56,180 nucleotides of DNA from CAYSDH01 sp964429805 (GCA_964429805.1 CAYSDH010000013.1:1-56180); one strand, 5' to 3'. Positions 24,682 to 33,396 are shown, numbered from the stretch's first letter. Made by a program: numbers and translations. The notes: a model not told the origin generated them from the sequence alone.

Positions 24682-26073
24682 TTAGCCGCCCCAGCACGGA
24701 GCTACCATGCCTCGCCTCTTTAACCCCGCACGTGGATTACCGCAATTTCCTTTTCCAAAAATCGGAATCTTCAGATCGAAGTACATGTCCAAGCCGTAAG
24801 CTTTGGAAACAAATAGAGGCAGTAAATCATCAGTTCCAAAAATGATGAATTTCCATCGCAGTGCCATTCCTGTTCTCATCCGGTTATACTCGGTGAACGA
24901 GAAAGGCAATGAAAACTCAAACTTCTGAGTTTCATATCGCGGTATAATCCCCAAGACATTGGTCCTTCTGAGTGAATGCAGTTTTTTGCTCTGCACGTTT
25001 TGCACCAAGACAGCGCCCAAGAAGAAGTTGTCTTTCATGTGCACATCACCGTGAATGGTAAATGCGCGTGGCAGACTCACTGAGTAATCTGATGAATTCT
25101 CAAAGACCACTTGGTCATTTTCAAAACGCAAATCGATGATAGAATCTAATCCTTGAATACCGTTTGGCTGCGTATTCTGATAATCTGGCCAGAAGATGGC
25201 CGAGTTAGTGATGCGCGTATTCTCCGCTCCTTGACGAAAGTTGATCGCCCCAACATCTAACAGAGAGGCACCAATTTTATACTTGTAGTCGACTTTTATA
25301 CAGCGACTCTCACTGCTAAAGGGTATGTATGTCTTCTTGCCATTAATGGTTCGCTTAAACTCAACACCAAGATCAGCAGCCCATCCTCCGCCCTTTAGCC
25401 CTGGCGCGGCAGTGGCTATATCACCCACCATGTTGTCTATAAAGAGATTGTTTGAAGTAAAAAGATAATCTGCTTCCTCTACATTCATGGCCACATGCCC
25501 ACGCGGAAAAAGCCGCTTGACAGTAGCCCCAACATTGAGATGATGCTCATTACTGACCTGCAACATGTGTGCGCCACTGAGCCGCAGCTCATTCCAGTGC
25601 ATGTAGTTAATACTCATGTCTTCAATGCTGAACGTACGGTCATAGTAAGGCGAGTGCCTGAAGTTCCTGTATATGAGCTGGGCCAGCTCATAAGGCATGT
25701 CGTCAACATTGGCGTGCAGTCGTTTTGCGGTGCTGATGCCCAGTGCTGAGCGGCCAATGCTCAATACAAACCCCGGCCCGTCAATAGTCAAATCCAGATT
25801 TGCCCACCTATATGTAGAGTCAGGAGATTGCTCTGGTATGGGAAGGTTGCCCGTTATAGCATTAATCAGATTACTTCCTTCTGCCGGAAAAAAGACATGA
25901 TCGTTGGCGGCAAACGCATTAAACCCTGCCAGATTAATGTCCAAATACACCTTGCTGTCAACAATAGAAGCAGGATTAAGCTCCATGGTATTGACCGGAG
26001 CATAATTACTCAGGTTGATACCTAGATTCTCCTGACCCTGTATACTTAGACAAAGTAGTAGGGTCAAAGTCAA
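24682..26073 (-). CDS. DUF5723-family outer-membrane-associated protein
   Basis: The protein of about 463 residues begins with a hydrophobic signal ending SIQGQE and continues with NLSNYAPVNTMELNPASIVDSKVYLDINLAGF, the typical start of the Bacteroidota DUF5723 family. These proteins are rich in alternating amphipathic strands and are thought to be beta-barrel-like or surface-exposed. Function is unknown. No ATG is available: TTG at 26073 gives a short signal, and upstream CTG codons in the same frame could add the basic residues RTLKV, so the start is uncertain. It ends directly against the convergent methylase gene and follows the two FKBP lipoprotein genes. Confidence 0.8.
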   Translation of the reverse strand: MTLTLLLCLSIQGQENLGINLSNYAPVNTMELNPASIVDSKVYLDINLAGFNAFAANDHVFFPAEGSNLINAITGNLPIPEQSPDSTYRWANLDLTIDGPGFVLSIGRSALGISTAKRLHANVDDMPYELAQLIYRNFRHSPYYDRTFSIEDMSINYMHWNELRLSGAHMLQVSNEHHLNVGATVKRLFPRGHVAMNVEEADYLFTSNNLFIDNMVGDIATAAPGLKGGGWAADLGVEFKRTINGKKTYIPFSSESRCIKVDYKYKIGASLLDVGAINFRQGAENTRITNSAIFWPDYQNTQPNGIQGLDSIIDLRFENDQVVFENSSDYSVSLPRAFTIHGDVHMKDNFFLGAVLVQNVQSKKLHSLRRTNVLGIIPRYETQKFEFSLPFSFTEYNRMRTGMALRWKFIIFGTDDLLPLFVSKAYGLDMYFDLKIPIFGKGNCGNPRAGLKRRGMVAPCWGG

Positions 26074-26142
26074 TGATATATGGACTTTCAGTGTACGCAG
26101 CAGAATACAAATTTCGGTTAAATAAGCCTAGAATTCAAGCAC

Positions 26143-27030
26143 TTATGATGGCAGAGCCATGGTATCCTCTTTAGCTGTAACGTCAAAGGGGCCTTGAGTG
26201 TTTCTCTTGTCAGACACTTTTAGGCGATAATGTAAGGGCGTGTAAGGCGGCACAATATCATTAGGCACCCCGCGGCTACCAAAAGCCAAGTCAAATGGCA
26301 CAATCAATTCCACTTCTTCATTGATGTTCATAGTGCCTATCATGCGCTCCAGTCCTTGTATTAACTGCCCTTTCATGCCCACTTGATAGGAAATAAAATC
26401 ATCAGGCATGACGCGCATATCGATCACACGACCATCAAGCATGCGCGACACGAAATAGACATACAACGGCACATCTGCACTCACCGCCACGCTGTCGCCA
26501 GGATACAGGCGTGAGACATACATGCCTTTAAATTCTTCAAACTCACTCTCAGAATTAGCTATGTACTCATCAATCTGAACTTGCTGTATCTCTTCATGCA
26601 TGGCCAGCTCTATGGCCTGGTCACGCTCCCAGTCACTGCGTTTGATTAGGCCGACTATCTTCATCTCGCAGTTATACTGCTCATCAAGCAGCACACCGTT
26701 AAAGGAAAACTCCTTTTTCACATGGGCTTGAGACAAGATAAAAGACAGACTATCACCCACATTAAAACGACCAAGGTGGGCCTGCAGGCTTCCTCCTGTT
26801 GTATCAAAAGGTAAGATTAAGGTTCGTTCTGGCGAAAACAAGCGAGTGCTGTCTAGGTCCATTTTCATAGTTAGCTTGACCATGTCACCAAGCTCCGGAC
26901 TGATAGTGTCTTCAGTGAAATAACGGACTTTGAAGTGCACACCTGGCTCCAACTGAGTAAAGCCAGGATACGGATCCGTGCATGATGCAATCAGCCCGCA
27001 GAATATGATGATCCAGAATAGCCTGTTCAC
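26143..27030 (-). CDS. FKBP-type peptidyl-prolyl isomerase lipoprotein (long form)
   Basis: A 295-residue predicted lipoprotein (GLIASC, Cys17). Two FKBP-like regions can be traced. A degenerate one at about 45-130 includes LILPFDTTGGSLQAHLGRFNVGDSLSFIL. A recognisable C-terminal one at about 170-280 ends VGMKGQLIQGLERMIGTMNINEEVELIVPFDLAFGSRG and IVPPYTPLHYRLKV. It should assist folding of exported proteins in the periplasm or at the outer membrane. Several aromatic pocket residues of the first copy are missing, so probably only the second is active. The start overlaps the end of the GldI-like gene by 4 bases. Confidence 0.85.
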   Translation of the reverse strand: MNRLFWIIIFCGLIASCTDPYPGFTQLEPGVHFKVRYFTEDTISPELGDMVKLTMKMDLDSTRLFSPERTLILPFDTTGGSLQAHLGRFNVGDSLSFILSQAHVKKEFSFNGVLLDEQYNCEMKIVGLIKRSDWERDQAIELAMHEEIQQVQIDEYIANSESEFEEFKGMYVSRLYPGDSVAVSADVPLYVYFVSRMLDGRVIDMRVMPDDFISYQVGMKGQLIQGLERMIGTMNINEEVELIVPFDLAFGSRGVPNDIVPPYTPLHYRLKVSDKRNTQGPFDVTAKEDTMALPS

Positions 27031-27539
27031 TTGAGCGCGATCAGTTCAACATCATATACAATAGTTGCTTTAGGTGGTATCTTAATGTTGTCACCCGCCA
27101 GACCGTGGGCCAAGTGAGAAGGTATGACAAGGTGCGCCTTATCACCCGGCTTCATATACGTAATGCCCTCATGAAGGCCAGACTCTACATCGGCCTCCCC
27201 TATTTTAAATGACCGTGGCTCTTTGTCCTTTGATGTATAACACTCCTTACCGCTGAGTAATGATACCGTGAAGTGAATAAGCGCAAGCTGACCAGTTTGC
27301 GCCAAGTCTCCTTCTCCTTGCTCATAGACATGAACACGCAGACCAGTGCCCGTTTCTTTTACCGGCCAACCCTTCTCTTCTAGATAAATGCCGATGGCCT
27401 TTTCTTCATCGGCCAGCATTTCTTTATTAATCTCATAGAGCCGATCATCTATCTCTTGCTGAGTCATGTAGTTCACTTTGTTAGGCTCGGTACAGGCCAA
27501 CAATGAGAACACAAATATGATGCAGAGCAGTCTATCCAT
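27027..27539 (-). CDS. FKBP-type peptidyl-prolyl isomerase lipoprotein, GldI-like
   Basis: A 170-residue lipoprotein (signal ending FSLLAC, Cys16). A linker with DEEKAIGIYLEEKGW precedes one FKBP domain (GQLALIHFTVSLLSGK, ESGLHEGITYMKPGDKAHLVIPSHLAHGLAG and IPPKATIVYDVELIAL). Size, lipidation and the linker resemble GldI, the FKBP lipoprotein needed for gliding and type IX secretion in Flavobacterium, which also neighbours a DHH phosphoesterase gene. Its start overlaps the nrnA stop by 8 bases. I do not assign the symbol because no other gld gene is in view. Confidence 0.85.
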   Translation of the reverse strand: MDRLLCIIFVFSLLACTEPNKVNYMTQQEIDDRLYEINKEMLADEEKAIGIYLEEKGWPVKETGTGLRVHVYEQGEGDLAQTGQLALIHFTVSLLSGKECYTSKDKEPRSFKIGEADVESGLHEGITYMKPGDKAHLVIPSHLAHGLAGDNIKIPPKATIVYDVELIALK

Positions 27540-28539
27540 GCTTTTCTATAATCTCTTTGAGTATTTCTACGGTAGGTGCATAACCTTTGTCAGAACGCGC
27601 TCCAGCAGCATTTTTGTGCCCACCGCCACCAAAATATTCTTTGGCAATCACATTTACATCCTTGTCTCCTTTGGATCGAAACGAAATCTTTACACAACCA
27701 TCTTTCTCAGAAGCCAGAATCGCCATCTGCACTCCTTCTATTGACAAGCCCCAATTAACCAAACCTTCTGTGTACCCTTTCTTATAGTTAAACCTGGCAA
27801 GGTCTTCTGCACTCAGCGCGATGTAAGCCGATTTCTTTTCAGGCACATGAACCATCTTTTCTGACAAGGCAAAACCCAAGAGCTGGAGCCTGTCACCACT
27901 ATTGACATCAAAAATGAGCCCATGTATCTCTGTGCTATCCACTCCTGCAGCTATTAATTCTGAAGCCACGTGATGAGTCTCACTAGACACCGCGTATTTA
28001 AAAGAACCAGTGTCAGTGACAAGTCCTACATACAGACATCGTGCTGCATCGCCAGTGAGTGTGTTGGCGCGATCAGAATGAGTCAGAAAGTTAAATACCA
28101 TCTCACATGTAGAGCTGGCCGAGGTGTCAGACAGCTGTACTTCAAATACATCATCTGGATTGAGGTGATGATCTATCAGCACTTTAGGCGCCTCACTTTG
28201 AGTCAGCATCTGTGCCATGCCGCCTGTTCTGGCCAGCGTGTTAAAGTCTAAGCAGAATATAAGGTCTGCTGATTTGATGACTTCGTTTCCTTCTTTTTCT
28301 GCCCCGTCATACAGTCGCAGAATGTCATTACCAGGAATCCACTTTAGGTTTGGCGCAAAATCGTCAGGCATCCAGACATCTACCTGTTTACCCTCTTCTT
28401 TTAAGGCATTATAGAGACCGAGACTACTGCCTACGGCATCGCCATCAGGTGAGCGATGAGCCACAATAAGTATGCGCGATGACTGCGCGACTAACTCATT
28501 AATACGATTTATTCTTCCTTCTGTGTAGACGTTCTCCAT
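27532..28539 (-). CDS. nrnA: DHH-family oligoribonuclease / pAp phosphatase NrnA
   Basis: From the ATG at 28539 the protein is 335 residues, the usual NrnA length. Longer frames (ATG at 28578, or further up to 28638) are possible but would run into the ndk promoter region. The DHH domain shows VAHRSPDGDAVGSSL (metal ligands near 28-34), CLDFN and LIDHHLNPDD (DHH at 123-125). The DHHA1 domain ends FGGGGHKNAAG. NrnA degrades nano-RNA and 3'-phosphoadenosine 5'-phosphate in the cytoplasm. A minus-strand TATTTTTG element at 28546-28553 would start transcription almost at this ATG. Confidence 0.9.
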   Translation of the reverse strand: MENVYTEGRINRINELVAQSSRILIVAHRSPDGDAVGSSLGLYNALKEEGKQVDVWMPDDFAPNLKWIPGNDILRLYDGAEKEGNEVIKSADLIFCLDFNTLARTGGMAQMLTQSEAPKVLIDHHLNPDDVFEVQLSDTSASSTCEMVFNFLTHSDRANTLTGDAARCLYVGLVTDTGSFKYAVSSETHHVASELIAAGVDSTEIHGLIFDVNSGDRLQLLGFALSEKMVHVPEKKSAYIALSAEDLARFNYKKGYTEGLVNWGLSIEGVQMAILASEKDGCVKISFRSKGDKDVNVIAKEYFGGGGHKNAAGARSDKGYAPTVEILKEIIEKHG

Positions 28540-28599
28540 AGCCGACAAAAATAGTTGAAGCCCATTGACAGCATCCATGAAAGAAGGAAAAGATTTACA

Positions 28600-28630
28600 A
28601 TTGTCTTTTATATACGAAGCTGTACTTTTG
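28600..28630 (+). promoter_or_regulatory. Bacteroidota-type promoter of ndk (TTG-N19-TACTTTTG)
   Basis: ATTG at 28600-28603 and TACTTTTG at 28623-28630 are separated by exactly 19 bases, the canonical -33/-7 arrangement (TTTG-N19-TAnnTTTG). Transcription should start near 28637, 16 bases before the ndk ATG. Confidence 0.8.
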
Positions 28631-28652
28631 CGCCACAAAAAAAATTAATACA

Positions 28653-29072
28653 ATGGCTGGAAACAGAACTTTTACAATGCTAAAGCCGGATGCGGTCCGT
28701 GATGGTAACATCGGTAACATACTCAAGATGATTACTGATGCAGGTTTTAAAATCAAAGCGATGAAGTACACGCGTCTGTCTGAAGAGCGTGCGCAGCAGT
28801 TTTATGCGGTGCATAAAGAGCGTCCGTTTTACGGGGAGCTAGTAGAGTACATGAGCTCAGGCCCTATCGTATCTGCTATCTTGGAGAAAGACAATGCTGT
28901 AGAGTCATTTAGAACGCTAATTGGAGCGACTAACCCTGAAGAGGCGGCAGAAGGAACTATCCGTAAGCTGTATGCCAAGTCTATTGGTGAGAATGCCGTA
29001 CACGGGTCAGACTCTGATGAGAACGCGAAGATTGAAGGTGACTTCCACTTTTCAGATTCAGAGATTTTCTAA
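28653..29072 (+). CDS. ndk: Nucleoside diphosphate kinase
   Basis: A 139-residue cytoplasmic enzyme that balances NTP pools by phosphate exchange through a phosphohistidine. The N-terminal RTFTMLKPDAVRDGNIG and the active-site NAVHGSDSDENA with catalytic His117 are intact. The family motif RTLIGATNPEEAAEGTIR is also present. It is monocistronic, with a near-consensus promoter and a strong terminator 25 bases after the stop. It is divergent from nrnA. Confidence 0.97.
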   Translation: MAGNRTFTMLKPDAVRDGNIGNILKMITDAGFKIKAMKYTRLSEERAQQFYAVHKERPFYGELVEYMSSGPIVSAILEKDNAVESFRTLIGATNPEEAAEGTIRKLYAKSIGENAVHGSDSDENAKIEGDFHFSDSEIF

Positions 29073-29097
29073 TTGAGAATCCACATGATTTTTAAGC

Positions 29098-29130
29098 AAA
29101 CCCCGCTCCTTTGGAGTGGGGTTTGTTTTT
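29098..29130 (+). terminator. Rho-independent terminator after ndk
   Basis: AAACCCCGCTCC-TTT-GGAGTGGGGTTT forms a 12-bp stem with one G-T wobble and is followed by GTTTTT. It ends ndk transcription. Confidence 0.9.
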
Positions 29131-29207
29131 GCACCTTACTTTTTCTCATTGTCGCTTTTAACTGTAGAAACCGAATACATGAATAATTGCTGTAGCTTAC
29201 GCATCAG

Positions 29208-29780
29208 ATGAGAGTTTTTCTACTTGCTGTAATCACCATACTTTCAGGACTCGCTCAAAAGCAGTGCTCCTCTAGTGCAGATAGCCAAGCGGTCTATGAT
29301 TCTTTTGACTCTATAATTCCATCAGACTATGAACTCTTAGAAGTAGACTCGGCCTATATCAATGAGGACTCCTGCTACGATTACCTTGTTGCACTCAAAA
29401 GGAAGAATGAAGAAGAAGAAGATGATGCTCGTCCTTTGCTTTTTGTCTTGAGCAAGAACAAGGGCTGTGACTACACGCTTGCTTTTCGCAATGATAATGC
29501 GCTGTACAGCACGCTAGACGGACCTTATGCGGGTTTTGATTGTTTTAGCGGAATTGAACTATCCAGAGACAGTATTCTTATTCATTACTATGGAGGCATG
29601 TCTACGCGCTGGGGAGAAACTCATCAGTTTAATTACGATAATACTGAGGGTAAGTTCTTACTCAGTTCCATCGCCTCGTATTCTGACAACATCTATGATG
29701 AAGAGGAACCCGATGAACATTTTGAGAACTTCGACATGCGTAAAATCGCTCTAGACAGCATCACAATTTTCCAATATTAG
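29208..29780 (+). CDS. Hypothetical exported protein
   Basis: A 190-residue protein with an N-terminal hydrophobic signal (MRVFLLAVITILSGLAQ). A cysteine at 20 (QKQCSSSAD) could be a loose lipidation site. The mature part is acidic, with a NEEEEDD cluster near 65 and an EEEPDEHFENFD stretch near the end. Its pattern (DYLVALKRK, LLFVLSKNKGCDYTLAFRN, GGMSTRWGETHQFNYD) resembles small beta-rich Bacteroidota proteins that are uncharacterised. I recognise no named domain. Confidence 0.75.
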   Translation: MRVFLLAVITILSGLAQKQCSSSADSQAVYDSFDSIIPSDYELLEVDSAYINEDSCYDYLVALKRKNEEEEDDARPLLFVLSKNKGCDYTLAFRNDNALYSTLDGPYAGFDCFSGIELSRDSILIHYYGGMSTRWGETHQFNYDNTEGKFLLSSIASYSDNIYDEEEPDEHFENFDMRKIALDSITIFQY

Positions 29781-29864
29781 AGGTGGTTTAAATCCATATG
29801 TTTCGTGCAGAGATGTAGTTTAGTCTCGCTAAGACGCTCAATACTAAAGCCCACTTTTAACCGC

Positions 29865-30299
29865 ATGAATCTTAACAAAACAATAGCCGTAGTCACCCTT
29901 AGACTCCTTCTAGGGCTTATCTTTTTTCTTCAGGGTTACGGCAAAGTTTTCTCTTGGGGAGTAGAAGAAATGTACAAGTCTGACTTCTTCTCTGGCACTT
30001 ACAGCAAGCTCTTGCCAGACTTTATAGTCCATGCTACTGCGTATTACACCTCCTACATCGAGTTGATTGCTGGCTTCCTTCTTCTATTGGGATTCAAGAC
30101 TAATTATGCGCTGTATGCACTGGCCTCTGTGTTGGTGATAGTCACCTTCGGGCATGGTATAGTAGAGCCTGTTTGGGATTTGTCTCATGTGATGTATCGT
30201 AGCACTTTATTAGTGACTTTGCTGCTTTTGCCAAGAGAATGGGACCGCTTCTCTATAGACAACCTGCTTAGCAAGTCTCGCGCAGACAGTGCTACATAG
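29865..30299 (+). CDS. DoxX-family small membrane protein
   Basis: I use the ATG at 29865 (MNLNKTIAVVTLRLLLGLIFFLQGYGKVFSWG), giving 144 residues. The longer frame from 29805 adds a non-hydrophobic tail. Four transmembrane helices and the GLIFFLQGYGKV opening fit the DoxX family. The end (LLLLPREWDRFSIDNLL) is also DoxX-like. Such proteins are linked to membrane redox processes in some systems, while function here is unknown. Its stop overlaps the likely GTG start of the MFS gene by 11 bases. Confidence 0.85.
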   Translation: MNLNKTIAVVTLRLLLGLIFFLQGYGKVFSWGVEEMYKSDFFSGTYSKLLPDFIVHATAYYTSYIELIAGFLLLLGFKTNYALYALASVLVIVTFGHGIVEPVWDLSHVMYRSTLLVTLLLLPREWDRFSIDNLLSKSRADSAT

Positions 30300-31512
30300 T
30301 GAGTTTACACCCCATTTTCAGCTAAGTTTGAATCCATCTAAACACATATTACCGGTCATCGTCATCGCCCAATTTTGTTGCACATCGCTGTGGTTTGTTG
30401 GTAACGGGGTGATGAATGATCTGGCAGCAAATTTTAGTCTTAACGCCAGTGCCCTTGGTCATTTGACATCGTCAGTGCAGTTTGGTTTTATACTTGGCAC
30501 GCTCTGTTTTGCCATCTTTACTATCGCAGATCGCTACTCCCCGTCACGGGTGTTTTTTGTCAGTGCTGTCTTAGGCGCACTCTTTAACCTTGGTATAACC
30601 TGGGAAGGAAACTCATTGACAAGCATCCTGTTCTTTCGTTTTGCAACGGGCTTTTTTCTGGCGGGAATCTACCCGGTGGGCATGAAAATAGCGGCCGACT
30701 ATTTTGACAAAGGACTCGGGAAATCACTCGGTTATCTAGTAGGTGCCCTTGTGGTCGGCACAGCTTTCCCTCATTTGCTCAAAGACATGACTGGACTTTT
30801 TCCTTGGCGATTGGTCATCATGATTGTATCTGGCTTAGCCTTGACAGGAGGACTACTCATGCAGATATTGGTTCCAGACGGTCCATTTAGAAAAACCAGC
30901 GCTAGTTTTGATTCATCAGCCTTTATGAATGTATTTCGTGACCGAAAATTTCGCGCTGCTGCCTTCGGTTACTTTGGTCACATGTGGGAGCTTTATGCCT
31001 TTTGGACATTCATTCCACTTATGCTTGGCACATATGTAAGTAAACACTCACTTTATGATTTAAATATCTCCCAACTTTCCTTCACAATAATCGCCATCGG
31101 AGGCTTCGCATGTGTGCTGGGCGGATACTTCTCACAAGCCATTGGAGTTAAACGCACTGCTACTACAGCGCTTCTATTATCATGTCTTTGTTGCTTGATT
31201 TCGCCATTGCTGTTTGCCACAGACTCTCAGTATCTCTTTATTGGCTTCCTACTCTTTTGGGGAATGGTAGTCATTGCAGACTCTCCTCTTTTTTCTACTC
31301 TCGTAGCTCAACGCGCACCTGCCGATATAAAAGGTACTGCCCTGACTATCGTTAACAGTATTGGTTTTGCTGTGACCATCATCAGCATCCAGCTCATCAG
31401 TATCTTACGTAGTCAGTTTGACTCCAGCTCTATATACATGATTTTGGCTATCGGACCCTTGCTTGGCCTGTGGGCGCTGTCTCGCAGTAGCGATGAGAAA
31501 TCTGGCACCTAG
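30289..31512 (+). CDS. MFS transporter
   Basis: A protein of about 407 residues with twelve predicted helices. The pattern LPVIVIAQFCCTSLWFVGNGVMNDL in helix 1, a cytoplasmic loop DRYSPSRVFFVSAV after helix 2 and a central loop around 195-215 fit the major facilitator superfamily, closest in style to CynX/NimT-like members. The GTG at 30289 overlaps the DoxX stop; a TTG at 30328 is an alternative start. Substrate unknown. Confidence 0.85.
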   Translation: MLHSEFTPHFQLSLNPSKHILPVIVIAQFCCTSLWFVGNGVMNDLAANFSLNASALGHLTSSVQFGFILGTLCFAIFTIADRYSPSRVFFVSAVLGALFNLGITWEGNSLTSILFFRFATGFFLAGIYPVGMKIAADYFDKGLGKSLGYLVGALVVGTAFPHLLKDMTGLFPWRLVIMIVSGLALTGGLLMQILVPDGPFRKTSASFDSSAFMNVFRDRKFRAAAFGYFGHMWELYAFWTFIPLMLGTYVSKHSLYDLNISQLSFTIIAIGGFACVLGGYFSQAIGVKRTATTALLLSCLCCLISPLLFATDSQYLFIGFLLFWGMVVIADSPLFSTLVAQRAPADIKGTALTIVNSIGFAVTIISIQLISILRSQFDSSSIYMILAIGPLLGLWALSRSSDEKSGT

Positions 31513-31547
31513 GTTATCGGCTCACACTTCGTATTTGGTTGACGTTA

Positions 31548-32048
31548 TCAGTCCTTTGTTGCTGCGTCAAGCTTGTCAATCGTGCGGTCCACCTTCTTCC
31601 AGTTTTGCTCCATCCAGTACTTGTCTCGCTCCAATTTATCAAGGTTTCTAAATGCTTTAAAATGCGAGGTATAGTCCTGGTATAAGTGGCTTAGTGCTGA
31701 CCTATACGCCTTTGCCCGCGGCAAAATCATTAAGAGTTTAGTCTTGGCTACAATAAACTCTGCATCTGTGATTTCACCCTCCTCATAACGATCCTCAATG
31801 TCTTCTAAGCGTTGGTTCACTTCTTTCTCAAAGTACTTTCTCTTCTTGAACTCTGCGCGCAACGGGTACTCTTTGTCAAACTCTATTTTTGCATTGTTCC
31901 TATACTCACTCAGAGGTAATATTTCCACATCAAATTCCTCTTTGCTCATGCCTACCGCACTGCTGTCTAATGGCGCTTGAACCATAGAAAATGAAAGCAC
32001 CGCTAGCAAGAGCAATCCCCATCGACCGATATGTAGAGAAGCCATCAT
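31548..32048 (-). CDS. Small exported helical protein A of a three-gene coiled-coil operon
   Basis: A 166-residue protein with an N-terminal signal (GLLLLAVLSFSMVQA) and an otherwise charged, helical body. A 58-residue block starting FEKEVNQRLEDIEDRY aligns without gaps with a block in the upstream gene product (FESRYAAMLADLNLL). They share about 13 identities, including I-x3-E-(F/Y)-x3-K-x2-L-x2-I and a final Y-(T/S)-x-(H/I)-F. The two are therefore likely paralogues. The start overlaps the stop of the upstream gene by 4 bases. I know no named family. Location in the periplasm is inferred. Confidence 0.75.
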   Translation of the reverse strand: MMASLHIGRWGLLLLAVLSFSMVQAPLDSSAVGMSKEEFDVEILPLSEYRNNAKIEFDKEYPLRAEFKKRKYFEKEVNQRLEDIEDRYEEGEITDAEFIVAKTKLLMILPRAKAYRSALSHLYQDYTSHFKAFRNLDKLERDKYWMEQNWKKVDRTIDKLDAATKD

Positions 32049-32488
32049 CCGCCTATTTTCGGAATTTTTCTGACCAGCTCATAGAGAATTTGCCTCACCA
32101 CACGACCATCGATATTGATATTTCTTGGCTTGACAAATATCCGACTATAGCGACTCCTCACTTTCGTCACCGCGACTTTATACTCTTCGATGTAGGTTTT
32201 TATAATCGCTAACTCCGCCTTTCTACGCTGATACTCTTGTTGACTAATTTTCTCATCTTGCTTGAGCAAATTTAAATCGGCAAGCATGGCGGCATACCTC
32301 GACTCAAAGTCGTTTTCAATGAGCTTGGCAAACAGCTCTTCTTCAGCTGCCCGCTCCGAATCAACAAATGCGAAGTGCTTTTCCATCTCCATCTCATGGG
32401 CAGCCACATCAGCAGTGATGTCTACATTTTCTCTATCTGCGCTGCAGAGCAATACTAATAATGACGCAAGAACTAGTACTCTTTTCAT
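32045..32488 (-). CDS. Small exported helical protein B of a three-gene coiled-coil operon
   Basis: A 147-residue protein starting MKRVLVLASLLVLLCSADRE, a signal peptide with a possible but non-canonical lipidation Cys15. The body is long-helical and charged (AEEELFAKLIENDFE, KISQQEYQRRKAELAIIKTY) and ends in a basic tail (RQILYELVRKIPKIGG). It is related to the downstream protein A over a gapless 58-residue block. Start and stop both overlap neighbouring genes by 4 bases (ATGA), so the three genes are translated together. Function unknown. Confidence 0.75.
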   Translation of the reverse strand: MKRVLVLASLLVLLCSADRENVDITADVAAHEMEMEKHFAFVDSERAAEEELFAKLIENDFESRYAAMLADLNLLKQDEKISQQEYQRRKAELAIIKTYIEEYKVAVTKVRSRYSRIFVKPRNINIDGRVVRQILYELVRKIPKIGG

Positions 32489-32877
32489 TGGCCAGAATCA
32501 TAGTCATTTAACATCTGTTCTAACTCCTCTTTGCGCTTCTTGATGTCCTCATAACGGACCTCCGCCTCCTGCTCAAAGTTCTTGATTGACTCCACCTGAT
32601 CTCTGGCCCGCTGCAGCTCATCTTCCCTCACTTCCATCATCTCCTTCTTCACTTTTAGCGAGTCCTCATACGTCAAAGGGATTTTCTCACCGCCACCACA
32701 TGAGCTGTTCACGGTTAGAAAGAGTAAGACAACTAACAGTGGTATCAGCACGCTGAAGAGCGCACTCGCGGTTCTTTCCTGCTTTAAATCGCTCGTTGGG
32801 TTATGCCCAGATTTACTCATAGATATCGGTTGATAGTCAAACGAATTTAGCGCTTTAGCTTTATTCAGAAAACTCAT
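32485..32877 (-). CDS. Membrane-anchored coiled-coil protein C of a three-gene operon
   Basis: A protein of up to 130 residues (an internal ATG at 32820 would give 111). One hydrophobic segment (ALFSVLIPLLVVLLFLTV) is followed by NSSCGGGEK, which could be either a lipidation site or the start of the periplasmic part. The C-terminal 65 residues are a strong coiled coil (KKEMMEVREDELQRARDQVE, then YEDIKKRKEELEQMLNDY). As first gene of the operon it could anchor the two small helical proteins B and A. This is inference from order and structure. Confidence 0.72.
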   Translation of the reverse strand: MSFLNKAKALNSFDYQPISMSKSGHNPTSDLKQERTASALFSVLIPLLVVLLFLTVNSSCGGGEKIPLTYEDSLKVKKEMMEVREDELQRARDQVESIKNFEQEAEVRYEDIKKRKEELEQMLNDYDSGQ

Positions 32878-32973
32878 ATCAAGGAGCAGAAAAGAACATT
32901 ATCTTAACCAACCAAAATTTCTTAAGTAAACACGTGCCAACAATCAGAATACGTGCGCTTGAATAGCAAAATA

Positions 32974-33396
32974 ATGAGCAACAGATTCATACACTTCTTT
33001 ATTCCCCTGTTCATCGTAGCTTATTTTGCGATTGCTTTTTATCCTATTCTACGGCAACAGCGCTCAGAGACTCTCCCCTTTTTCTCCTTTAAGCTTTACT
33101 CCAAAGTGCCTGATGCCTATGTCAACTATGACCTTCTCTACAATCAAGGTGAGGCTGACGAGTCGTTTTTAATAAAAGACAACCACGACTTAAATAAACT
33201 GGAGCGTAAAAACTACGGTTACCGACTGCGTATGATTAGTGCCAACATGGAGCAGGCAGACGCATTATCAAGTACCTCTCATGAGGATTTATTAAGTAAA
33301 GGACGCTCGGTGCATTTGGTAAAGTTGTCTGGCAATTATCTCGAGACGGTTAGAGACGATGACTATAACCTAGAAGTGATTAAAAAGCTGAAGTGA
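32974..33396 (+). CDS. Membrane-anchored small protein paired with HTTM-DCC1 fusion
   Basis: From the ATG at 32974 the protein is 140 residues; a GTG at 32953 would add seven. One N-terminal transmembrane helix (FIHFFIPLFIVAYFAIAFYPIL) is followed by a soluble part of about 105 residues with no domain I recognise (FFSFKLYSKVPDAYVNYDLLY, YGYRLRMIS). Its stop overlaps the GTG start of the HTTM-DCC1 gene by 4 bases, so the two are coupled and may act together. It is divergent from the coiled-coil operon. Confidence 0.78.
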   Translation: MSNRFIHFFIPLFIVAYFAIAFYPILRQQRSETLPFFSFKLYSKVPDAYVNYDLLYNQGEADESFLIKDNHDLNKLERKNYGYRLRMISANMEQADALSSTSHEDLLSKGRSVHLVKLSGNYLETVRDDDYNLEVIKKLK

